Of a stretch of DNA of 64,000 nucleotides, positions 12,017 to 21,654 are shown one piece after another. This DNA is from Nannochloropsis oceanica. Taxonomy: Eukaryota > Sar > Eustigmatophyceae > Eustigmatales > Monodopsidaceae. The notes below the pieces were generated by a model. That model saw only the letters and a list, made by a program, of their open reading frames with translations, searched no databases and was not told the DNA's origin. The stretch covers positions 806,001-870,000 of the forward strand of contig CP038133.1 in the NCBI GenBank assembly GCA_004519485.1, written 5' to 3'. The translations under genes and the position numbers were made by a program. Every line of letters begins with the position of its first letter. Within the stretch, counting starts at the first letter, position 1.

Positions 12017-12752
12017 GTTTTCACCTGAATTTCCTGGCCGTAAGCGTGCAAAGCGAGGTTGTCTGACTGCGTAATAGGTTTTCTGTTCAGAGGGGAGGGA
12101 GAGAGGTCGACAGTATGTATGAAACGATGTGTGGTTATTCAAAGGCATAAAATCTGTGGAGCGACCGGAACCTCCAACTTCTTATTTCACCAGAACAACC
12201 GCGTACTTGACAACTCTCCATGCACTTTCCGCACTTGTTGTGCACACGAGCAAAAGAAAGTGCTTGGCAGGATGGGCCGATGGCGACCACACGAGAGACT
12301 CGTCGCCGACAAAACGGGAGAAGAAAATTGGAGTCGACTGCAACTGCTCTGGGAAGTGTTGCTCTTGGTCTGGGGCGGCATTTGTTGATGGCTTCATCAC
12401 CCCCAAGAAGACCTCTGCCTTGATGGGCAGGTCGAGGCATGTCCAAGGAAAATTTCAAAGGAATGGCGGTGTCCTTAGGGGACGCGGGGCTTTGGGCGAG
12501 GAGGACCGCCCCTCTAGTCCGTTTGTTGCCTGTGGCAGCTTACAGTGATGTCGAAAAGAGCCACCAAACACTCAAAGCAAACACTGCACATGCACAGTGC
12601 ATAGAAACAGGGCTTTTTAATCATCTGGTTGAAGCCGGTATTGCTTGCACTGTTGCCTTACTGGTGCTAGCTGCGTATCTCTCTATCGCTCCGCAAGTCA
12701 CACATACACGATTTTTCCCGTCAATGTCCGACCCTTCATATACACAGCAAAT
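12017..12752. promoter_or_regulatory. Divergent intergenic region upstream of the LOG-family gene
   Basis: About 0.74 kb between two head-to-head start codons. Open frames on both strands show no family features or splice logic, so I read the stretch as promoters and 5' untranslated sequence. Confidence 0.4.
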
Positions 12753-15036
12753 ATGACGTCGCCCGCCCCCGAGAAGAAATACACCATGGCCGTCAAGGCC
12801 TACAAGAATCCGGACTTTCTGAACTCGGGCCACGCTCGCTTCATCCGTGTCATGTGCGAGTACGAGGTACGTCTTGGTGTCGAGTGGGCCACCATGTGGG
12901 GCCTCTCTCTACCTGCTCTTCTTCACAAGCTTCATTCCCCATCTCTAGCTTAGTTCGCCCATTTGACGCTTTTTTGGTCATATTTTCTTCCCCTAGTGGA
13001 CTCAGTCCTTTGTTCTGTCCTCTCCGCAAATCACACCCCTCAGGAAACGATGTACCGCCTTAAGGCCTACGGCGTGAAGAGCACCATCCTTTTCTTCGGC
13101 TCTGCCAGGGCGAAGAGTAAGGCGCAGTATGACAGTAGGATGGAAGAGTTAACGCAGGCGCTGGGGGAGGCAGTGACGGAGAAGGAGAGGGAGGATGCCG
13201 AAGGAGCGATGGCTGTGTTGCGGAAGACGGAGTGGTTGGTCGAGTATTTTGACAAGGTAAAGGAGGGGAGGAGGGAAGTAAGGAGAAATGAAGAGAGGAA
13301 AGAGATGAGATATGAGTGACTTTTGTGATTGAGACTTGCTACATGCACAATCATCGTGTGACTCTTTTCAAAATTTAAAATCAAGCGTCTCACACAATTT
13401 CACTATCTCCATCCCTCCTTCCCTCCTTTCCTCGCTCCGTCCGCAGGTAACCGAGCTCTCCAAGCGCCTCACAGAGTGGTCGATGCACTCCGGGCACAAA
13501 CTTGCGCAAGCCCGAACGTACACAGGCGTTACCCGCTATCACCTCAAGACTCGTGGCCCTGCCCCTCACCAGTCGTACTCCATCATCGACGAGGACGTGA
13601 AAGACCACCCGGAGCAATCGATATATATCACCACAGGCGGCGGGCCGGGATTCATGGAGGCGGCCAATAAGGGCGCGAACGAGGTGCCAGGGGCGTTGAC
13701 GATTGGGTAAGCCCCCCTTCCCTCCCCCTTCCTCCCTCCTTCCCTCCCTGCAGAGCAATCGATGTAGGACTCCATAAGGGTCAGGCCTACTATAGTAGAG
13801 CTGAAGGTGGCGTGGCCCTGTCAACAAACACTTAAATGAGGTGCTCAGAGCCTTGACGAATGACCATTTTATCACGGACAATCGTGCGCACTTTCTCCCG
13901 TTGTCGTTACCTCCTCATTGTCTCTTTCCCCCCAACTTTTTTCAACGCTCTTTCAATCAGTCAACTAGTCGCCGAATAACGTTCTACACCCTCACCTCCC
14001 CGCCTCACCCTCCACCATCCCTCCCTCAGCATGGGTATCACACTCCCCTTTGAGGATGGACTTAATCCCTACGTATCGGAAGAGCTGGCCTTCGAATTCC
14101 ATTACTTCTTTACACGGAAGTTCTGGATGGTCTATCACTGCCAGGTAAGCCCCTCCCTCCCTCCCTCCCTTCCTCCCTCCCTCCTTTCCTTTCTCCTCTC
14201 CTTACTCAGGCCCTAGGTGTATGGGTACACTCGACGAGATCTTTGAGGTGCTGATGCTGAAGTAGACAGACTACTCACCCCCCTCCCTCCCTCTTTCCCT
14301 CCCTCCCTCCCTCCCTCAGGCCTTGGTGGTAGCACCAGGGGGCATGGGCACACTCGACGAGCTCTTTGAGGTGCTAACGCTGAAGCAGACAGGCAAGGTG
14401 CAACCTGATATGCCAGTGGTGCTCTTCGGAAAGAAGTTTTGGAAGAACATCATTAATTGGGAGGCGATTTGTGAATATGGCGTTATCTCGCAGGTTTGTA
14501 TTTGCTTGGCCGTAATCCCTCCCTCCCTCCCTCCCTCCCTTCCTTCCTTCCTTCCTTCCTTCCATCCATCCTTGCATCGCTCCTATCATTGTATCTAACG
14601 CCCCTGCCCGTCGTTACTTTTCAATGTAAATTAGATAACGTATGGATAGGTCCTTTCTCCTCTTTCGGTGGTTTGACTTTCATGGCTCATAAGACAAAAC
14701 ACCTCTCCCTCCCTCCCTCCCTCCCGCCCATCCCTTGTAGAAAGACGTGTCAGACCTCTTTTTTGCCGACACCGTAGATGAAGCCTACGAGTACCTCCTG
14801 TCCAAGCTCACCAAGGTAGGGAGGGAAGGAGGGAGGGGGGGTTGAGGAGGAGGGAAGGGAAAAGGCTGCTGGAGCGGAGGGAGGAAAATGGGACGCACGG
14901 ATGTGTGTGTCAACTCACCTGCATCTCCCTCCCTCCCTCCCTCTTCCCCTTTCCCCAGGCCCCACCCAATGACATTTTTAAGGAGTTTGACGGGGACAAC
15001 GCCCCGAACGATAACACGCAAAGCCGGGTTGCCTGA
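12753..15036 (+). CDS. LOG-family Rossmann-fold nucleotide hydrolase (lysine decarboxylase-like)
   Basis: LOG/PpnN-like enzymes cleave the N-glycosidic bond of nucleoside 5'-monophosphates; some release active cytokinin. Seven exons (12753-12866, 13044-13256, 13447-13706, 14030-14144, 14320-14493, 14741-14815, 14959-15036) give 342 residues, all junctions in frame. Family motifs are STILFFGSARAK near the start of the fold, TTGGGPGFMEAANKGA in exon 3, and the signature PGGMGTLDELFE in exon 5. At about 340 residues it is longer than plant LOG proteins (about 210), with an N-terminal helical extension and an insertion between the first strand and the GGGPG loop. No targeting signal is obvious. 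Cytokinin activity cannot be deduced; general nucleotide salvage is as likely. The fourth intron holds a decayed copy of the catalytic exon. Confidence 0.87.
14210..14270 (+). pseudogene. Decayed partial copy of LOG exon 5 inside the preceding intron
   Basis: Just upstream of exon 5 the intron carries an ACTCAG acceptor and about 61 bases closely matching the start of that exon (14320-14392). The copy keeps the GGTACACTCGACGAG and CTTTGAGGTGCTGATGCTGAAG blocks in slightly changed form. It lacks the bases encoding the VVAPGG part of the catalytic motif and has TAG where exon 5 has CAG. It looks like a local tandem duplication of the intron-exon boundary that then lost function. Confidence 0.8.
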
Positions 15037-16973
15037 GCGCAAGGGAGGGAAGGAAAGGGAGCGTGGGAGCGAGGGAGGGCTTGCGCGGCGAATGGAGCGC
15101 GAGAAAGCGAAAGAGGCAGTGACAGTGGAAGGGAATGATGGTTTATATTCATCGTCCTGGTCGCCTGGAGAGGGAGGGAAGAATGTAGGACATTGTTTTG
15201 GGTGCAATTGAGGGAGGGAGGGAGGGAAAGGTATAGATATAGAGTACTGCTTGGTTTTGGTAGACAGCTTGGGAAAAGAGGAGGAGTCTGCGGGCGCGGT
15301 GATTTTAGATGGGTTGATAGTGAGGGAGAAAGAAGCAGGGGTGATGTCTTCTTGAAATTCGGTTGGTTGGTTGAAATGAGTAGGAAAGAAGCAAACAGCT
15401 TAACTTACGCTTCTTCTTTTGAAGTCACACACTCTCCTTAAAGCCTCATCTTTTTTTGTTCTTAAACGCTAATCAAAATGCTCGATCTCAATCATCTTTA
15501 CCTTGTTATTCGTCTTGTTGGTATTTTGGAAAAACGTCTATGTTGGGTGTTTTTTTGGCAACCTCCCTGATTGTTTCACTCTTTCCCTTCAGCCTTTGAC
15601 TTTTCTTTCTTTGCAGTAATGTCAGCCAGCATTCAATTAATTTTTACACATCAAATCAAAATTTTAGATACGGAAAAGTCGCACCGCAAAACAACAATTG
15701 ATGAAATCACAAAGGGCAAGGGGGAGGTGAAAAGATGAGTGCAACGACAGACAAGATCAGAAAAGGCTATGCCTAGGATTTCTTAAGAGATGAATGGTCA
15801 TGCATGGCACGTCCACATATAGTGGCGATTCTGACCGTAGGAGTAATTTCATGCAACAAACCACACAGGCAGCTAGTCCACAAGAAAAGACACAGACTGT
15901 CCCATGCCACGGACAGAAGGCGCGAAAATTCGTGGCAATAATGGACGAGTTCCTCAACATGGAGGCTGCCCGTGTCGATGTTGTTGAAGCTGAGCAGTAC
16001 GGCCACAACGACCGCCACATTGTCCCCAATCCACCTCTAAAAAGGTAGTACATGAACCTGATAACTTGATTGACAATTTTTGGGACGTAGGGCAAGTATT
16101 GGTGGCGTTTGGAGTGCTTGGTCGCCTTGACACGACCCCCACTCCAGCCTCCCCCATCTCCCCTGTTCTTTTCCCATTTCCTTATACCCCATGTGATGCG
16201 GACGTGCCCGTGTCTATCAAACTCATTGAAAAGGTTTAGAGGAAACTCCATCATCTTCCTTTGACCCACACGCAGGCTGGAGCTTGGGGCTGGCAATGAT
16301 CTTTAAATCAGGAGTCAATTGTGGAGCATGCAAGCAGCGGCAGCAGGCCGGCGGCCATACCGGGGCCGAGCTGCAGAAAAGGAGAAGGGAGATGACCTCA
16401 AAACCTACTACGAGCCATACCGAAGGTGTCACGACGTGTACTGAGACGTCCTATCGATCTTGTGGTAGTCGAGGGGGCGGGGGTGGCTTGAAAAAGCGGG
16501 TGCGGCTTGGCACGTGTCCCATGTGGGTTTAGTCGCTGCGCCTGCTGCCTGCGTCCTGGTCGCTTTTGCGCTGCCATGCAGGGCCACTTTTCCTGCGAGT
16601 CCCGTAAACCTTAATGGTCGTGACAGCTTGCAACCTCAGGAGTTTACACTTATAGAGGCGGCGGTGTTACGAGCTGCTTCGTTGCGTCCTCTCAAAGTGG
16701 AAAACAGACCACGTGTCACATGCCCTTGCACTGCGGGACGGGCCGCTTTTTTAAGTTTTGGTTTGACCATGATGCCTCATACATTCTTTTGCTATTTTGC
16801 ACGCACACACTCTCACAGGCAACGGGCCCTATCGCGTGCTGAGGGAGCGTCTTCCCTCCCTCGCCCCCTCCCTCGCAGGCGGGGAGGCTTACAAGAAGGA
16901 GCACCAGCAGCAGTGGCAGTAGCACAACAGCGGTGTCATCACTATCAAAAAGCGACAAGAACAGCAGTGAACC
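15037..16973. other. Intergenic region before the homeobox gene
   Basis: About 1.9 kb. The first 450 bases are probably the 3' region of the LOG gene, including a GGGA-rich patch. A weak minus-strand exon candidate lies at 15773-16050. The last 100 bases contain a pyrimidine tract and CGCAG at about 16874-16879, which could be the acceptor of a 5' untranslated intron of the homeobox gene. Nothing else is supported. Confidence 0.4.
15773..16050 (-). CDS. Possible terminal exon of an unknown minus-strand gene
   Basis: After a TTTTTAG acceptor on the minus strand, one frame reads RWIGDNVAVVVAVLLSFNN then SLHVEELVHYCHEFSRLL and ends HSSLKKS with a stop. It has a hydrophobic stretch and natural-looking composition. 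A possible first exon starting MEFPLNLFNEFDRHGHV lies just upstream (about 16259), but I could not find a clean donor that joins the frames. The opposite strand is also open here, so coding status is doubtful. Confidence 0.25.
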
Positions 16974-19973
16974 ATGTCTACTCTGCAAGAAGGAAAAAGT
17001 GGTCGAGGAAAGGGTGGAGGAGAAGGGGATGATGGAGGGCAGAACCAGCAACAGCAACTGCAGCACCATGACGACGAGGAGCATAACGATGGGCTGTTTG
17101 ATTATGGGGAGGGAGGGGGCGGGAGCGAGGAAGAGGAGGGGGACGATGACAGTGATGGGAGTGGAGGGAGCGAGGATGAAGGAGGGGAGAGTGGATACTT
17201 GTCGAACGCGCCGGAGGGCAATGCAGGCCAGAACCAGCATCAACTGTACCAATACTCACAGAATCATCAGCAGCAGCACCAGCAGTTGCCCATGTTGGGG
17301 AGAACATTGGTGATGGAAGGAGAGCGACGACGAAGCCGAAGGGAAAACAGAGGAAAGCACTCGATGAGGCAGGGCGGGGGGGAGGGAGGGTATCTGGTGG
17401 GAATGACGTCCAATAGTAGCTTGAGCAGTGGAGGAAGCGGGGCAGGTTCCGGTCGGGATCGCCAGTCGGGCGCGGTTAGGAAAAGTCGACACGGTAATAG
17501 CAGCAGCGCCAATGGTAGGGACCGCCATCACCTGGACTTCCTGGAGGACGAACAAGCTGAATATTATGGAGGAGGAGGAGGTGGGGGTGTCCGCGGAAAT
17601 GGCATCGGTAGCAGCAGCGGCGGAGGCAAAAAAACCGGCAAATCCCGCCGAGAGCTCCCCAACGGGGCGGTTGCCACATTGAAAAGGTGGTTGTTGTCGC
17701 CGGAGCATTTTTCGCACCCTTACCCTTCGACGCAGGACCAAGCGCAGCTCATGGCTGCGACGGGCATCGATAAAAAGCAGTTAAAAAACTGGTTCACCAA
17801 CGCCCGGCGTCGGATTTGGAAACCCTTGATGAAAAAGCAAATGGAGGAGGGGCATGGAGGTGGTGAAATGGGTGGAAAGGAAGGCTTGCCGCCCAAGTCG
17901 AAAGGATCGCTGCATCAGGCGAAGAGGGGAGGAGGAGCAGGAGGAGGAGCAGGGCTACCGAGGCACCAACAGCAGCACCACCATCGTCCTCATGCCTTGT
18001 CCATCCCTCCGCTTCCTTCAGCAGAGGCTGTTGCTGCCGTTGCTGCCGTTGGTGGTGTTGGGGGCATCCACAACCACAACATGCTGGACAGCTACAGCAG
18101 CAGCCAGGGCGACCCGTCCTCCCCGCAGTCGTTTCCCTCCCCGTCTCATTCCCCCCACCAGCAGCAGCACCAAAAACACCCGACCCACTTACACGGTCTC
18201 CACTCCTCTTCCCCCACTGCTGCCGCCACCGCTGCTGTTGCTCGGCAACAGCAGCAGCAGCCCTCGTACGGCCAGCTTCACTATCAGGTGGCTGCTCGCC
18301 CGGGCAGTCCTACAGGAGGAGGAGGGGGAGTATATTACCCTCGTCACACCACCAACCTAAGCCACACCAGCGGCTACGGTAACAGTGGCGATGGCACTGT
18401 TTCTTCCCTCCCTCCTCACTTGCAGCACCAGCCGCAGTCGATGGGAGGGACAGGGGGAGGGAGGGACGGAGGGACATTGACGACGATGGGATCCCTTGGT
18501 ACGTTGAGCGGCTTTGCGAGTGTGGAGGATTTTTTCAAAAACTTTCTCGGGGACAGCAACAGTCCGACGAATCAAGGAACAGGGAGGGAGGGAGGGAAGG
18601 AGGGAGGGCAGCATCCGTTGATGAAGACTTTCTCGTCGAGGAGTCTGAGCAATTTTCGGACGAGTGCCAGTCTGTCTGATTTCCCGAGGACTGACTCCTA
18701 CGCGTTTTTGGAGGTCTTTTTTAATGATGATGGCTTGGATGGGCTAGCGGGAGGAGGGGGGGGAGGAAAGGAGGGAGTGAGGGAGGGTGGGAGGGGGGGC
18801 AAGGAGGAGAGTGTGGGGTTGTCGATGGATGACGATTTGCCCTTGACGAGCACGAGTGTGGGGAGTGGTGGTTGTGGCATGGTGGGAGATGGAGGAGGAG
18901 AAGGAGGAGGGTTGAAACGTGGGCTTCCTGCGTCCTCGAATCCGGAGCAAGAGCAGCAGGAGCAGGAGGAAGGGGTCGGCGATGGGAGTAATAAGAGGCT
19001 GGCGAGGGAGGGAGTAAATATCGGACAAAACGGTCCCTTTCCGGCTTTGGACCAGCAGCAGCAGCAGCAGCAACAGTACCATGGGTATTCTCCTCAGAGT
19101 GGCAATGGTTCTCCTGTAGGAGGGATGGGGGGAGGAGGAGGTCCAACATACCATGCGTTTTTTAAGGTGGCGAGTGATGGGAACGTGGTGCCGGCAGGGG
19201 CAGTGGTGTCCTCGAGCTCTGCTCCCTATCATCATCCATCCGACTCTCCTTCCTTCACGGGTGCAACCACCACCACCACGGCCTCCTCCTCCTACGTGGC
19301 AAGTGGGGAGGGTTTCCTCCAATCCGCAGGAGTAGGAGCAGCAGGTGCAACAGCAGCAGCGGCAGAGGGGGGTCTGGGCACAGCTGGTTTGAAACGCTCC
19401 CCTACACTCCAAGAAGTAATGATTGAGCAATATCACCACCATCAGCAACAACACCAACAATCACACCCTGCCTCCCCCCGCCCTGCCTCCCCCCGCCCTT
19501 CCTCCCCCACCTCTGCCTCCTCCCTCCCTCCCGTGCACGTCTCCAGCTTCGCGCGCTGCCCCTTCTGTCCTTCCTTCAATGTCGACACGCAGTTGCGTCC
19601 TTGCGGACACCTCTTCCATGGCAATTGCCTCAAACCCTGGCTACAAGCGGCCCATATCCCCCCCGGCTGCCCTGTCTGCCAAATTACCATCAACAGCTGC
19701 GTGCTGGCCATCCCCTGCATTTCCTCCTCCTCCTCCTCTTCTTCTTTCACCGGCACCTCTTCGTCGAACCCCACGGCCTCTGCCTCCTCGGGCTCCCTGG
19801 TCCAGCTGGTGACCGACGCTAGAGAAGCAGCAGCAGTAGCAGCCGCGACAGCAGCTGCTACAGGAATGGAAGGGATGAAAGGGACGGGAGGGCGCGCCTC
19901 GCCCCGAGGAGGGGAGGGAAAGGAGGATAGATGGGTGGGAACCTCTACGGCACATCTTGTGACGCATTCGTAG
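16974..19973 (+). CDS. TALE-class homeodomain protein with C-terminal RING finger
   Basis: A single-exon frame of 999 residues, probably a nuclear transcription regulator. An acidic, Gln-rich N-terminus is followed at about residues 228-285 by a homeodomain of the TALE class: LKRWLLSPEHFSHPYPSTQ shows the three-residue loop extension, and KKQLKNWFTNARRRIWKP is recognition helix 3. Long Gln/His/Gly/Ser-rich tracts follow, with Phe-containing acidic patches (FASVEDFFKNFLGD, YAFLEVFFNDDGLDG) that look like activation motifs. At about 860-905 lies a RING-H2-type zinc finger: CPFC, then LRPCGHLFHGNC, then GCPVC, giving all eight ligands. A TALE homeodomain and a RING in one polypeptide is unusual. 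RING function could be ubiquitin ligation or protein binding. No intron is needed, and no stop separates the two domains. Confidence 0.86.
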   Translation: MSTLQEGKSGRGKGGGEGDDGGQNQQQQLQHHDDEEHNDGLFDYGEGGGGSEEEEGDDDSDGSGGSEDEGGESGYLSNAPEGNAGQNQHQLYQYSQNHQQQHQQLPMLGRTLVMEGERRRSRRENRGKHSMRQGGGEGGYLVGMTSNSSLSSGGSGAGSGRDRQSGAVRKSRHGNSSSANGRDRHHLDFLEDEQAEYYGGGGGGGVRGNGIGSSSGGGKKTGKSRRELPNGAVATLKRWLLSPEHFSHPYPSTQDQAQLMAATGIDKKQLKNWFTNARRRIWKPLMKKQMEEGHGGGEMGGKEGLPPKSKGSLHQAKRGGGAGGGAGLPRHQQQHHHRPHALSIPPLPSAEAVAAVAAVGGVGGIHNHNMLDSYSSSQGDPSSPQSFPSPSHSPHQQQHQKHPTHLHGLHSSSPTAAATAAVARQQQQQPSYGQLHYQVAARPGSPTGGGGGVYYPRHTTNLSHTSGYGNSGDGTVSSLPPHLQHQPQSMGGTGGGRDGGTLTTMGSLGTLSGFASVEDFFKNFLGDSNSPTNQGTGREGGKEGGQHPLMKTFSSRSLSNFRTSASLSDFPRTDSYAFLEVFFNDDGLDGLAGGGGGGKEGVREGGRGGKEESVGLSMDDDLPLTSTSVGSGGCGMVGDGGGEGGGLKRGLPASSNPEQEQQEQEEGVGDGSNKRLAREGVNIGQNGPFPALDQQQQQQQQYHGYSPQSGNGSPVGGMGGGGGPTYHAFFKVASDGNVVPAGAVVSSSSAPYHHPSDSPSFTGATTTTTASSSYVASGEGFLQSAGVGAAGATAAAAEGGLGTAGLKRSPTLQEVMIEQYHHHQQQHQQSHPASPRPASPRPSSPTSASSLPPVHVSSFARCPFCPSFNVDTQLRPCGHLFHGNCLKPWLQAAHIPPGCPVCQITINSCVLAIPCISSSSSSSSFTGTSSSNPTASASSGSLVQLVTDAREAAAVAAATAAATGMEGMKGTGGRASPRGGEGKEDRWVGTSTAHLVTHS

Positions 19974-21654
19974 CGGGAGAGGGGGGATAAAAACATTTCG
20001 AATGTTTCTTTGCACAGGTTAATTTTTCCAAATGCTTTTAATGATTATGATCTGTGTGCTGTGTGTTGAGATCGATCAAGTGATGCAGAGAAAGAGTGAT
20101 TTTAAGAAAAGAAAGGTTTCAGAAAGACGGACAGGGAATACAAGCAACGAGGAAGATGGTGAACGCAGAGAGGGGTAATATGTGCGTGGAAAGAAAACAG
20201 AAGAAGAGCGTGCGAAGACAAGTTTAAGATGAGTAGAGGGATACTGGAGAGATATTTTAAAACCCATACTTAAACGTCCACACGCACAACTTAAAAGATA
20301 TGTAAAGGGGGGGGGGAAAGACTCTGGGTAGGATTGAAATACAACAGAAGTACGTACGAGGAGGGAAGAGGGAACAGGCACAATAATAAGAAGCGTGTCG
20401 GGAAAGCGAAATGGTGGAGTGGGGGGGCAGAGGGAAGGGGAGGGAGGGGCGAAGTTTGGAGAGACTAAATAAGTGCTTGTAAATTTCCTTACATGTCTGC
20501 TTCTCCCATTTTCATTGTCATCTTCATCTCTTTTCCATGACGTATGACTGGAGTCGTGGATTTGGTATTCTGCTTTCGCAGCTACATTCATATAGGAGGA
20601 AGGGCCATCACATGAATATGACCCCAAATTGACAGACAGAGGAGAGGGCATTTAAATCCTTCCGTCCGACAAATAAGTAGGGAAAAGCACAGCGACCCAT
20701 ATGACTCAAAGAGTCAAGACGCCAAGAACAGTGAAGAAGGTTAAGGAAAAAGAGACGAACGAGCAACACAACACAGACGAGGCTAAGACAGGACCATCAG
20801 GAAATATGAAAGATATTAAGTGTGGGTCAGATAAATACTATTGAAAGGGGTTGCCAATGATGACGGGGGCTGTGGGGACTGAGGGAGGCCTCAACACACA
20901 CAAACGGCACGAGGATGCACCCACAAAAGTTACGAACGAATGCAGGGATAAGCAAAACGAAATGGGGTGTGTAGATTACAATACAAATTGACGAGCGACC
21001 GCTTTCATTTCTTAGCGCAATAAATGAAAAAGAAATGGTAAAGAAAGACGAAACACACCAGGCAATATTGAGTCAGGAAGAGCCGGAAGATGAAAAACAA
21101 TTGCTTTTGCTTTCGTTGTATAGCAATAGATGGGCCACTCGGTAAGAGGATGTTTTGGGCTTATCCCATGTTTATTTCCCTCCGATCCACCACTACATAT
21201 TGTTGATACCACAGCTTCGCCCCTTACCTTTTCCCCCCTTCGTTGTGCTTTTACAAGTGGCAAGCGTATGTGAAACATACAGCCAAAGTCAGTACGACGT
21301 CGTCCGGTAAAGAAGATGAATTTTCATGGCCTTTGGGTTTGCGGTCACGGAAGAGCGCATCTATGTATTGGCTGTCTGGGCTGCACTGTCTCAAGCGCTA
21401 GCATAAGTTCCGCAGCAATCGAAATTGGGACCCCACGCCAAGACAGCAGTCAAGTACCCGGCGGCAACCCGCTGCCGGGTGTCTTCGTTGAAGCGCGGCG
21501 AGGTAGAGGCTCTCGTGGTTGGAAACGGGAGAGAAAAATAACCGGGGTAATTATTTTTTTTGGATTTTACATTAAAAGTGCTAATCACACCGCGCTCACT
21601 CCTATATCCGCACCATGCACAACACGCACACGCATACAGAGGAAACAAAAGAGT
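19974..21654. other. Intergenic region between two transcription-factor genes
   Basis: About 1.7 kb of mixed composition with short purine tracts. A minus-strand open frame of 191 codons at 20076-20651 shows no family features. The last 340 bases are open in frame with the downstream Myb gene but look like 5' untranslated sequence. Nothing else is supported. Confidence 0.45.

Noticed and set aside
20076-20651. Minus-strand open frame of 191 codons
   Set aside because: Low-complexity Ser/Pro/Leu reading of purine-rich intergenic DNA; no family signal.
21316-21654. Longer N-terminus for the REB1-like protein
   Set aside because: Open in frame but lacks the charged composition of the rest; the ATG at 21655 starts typical sequence.
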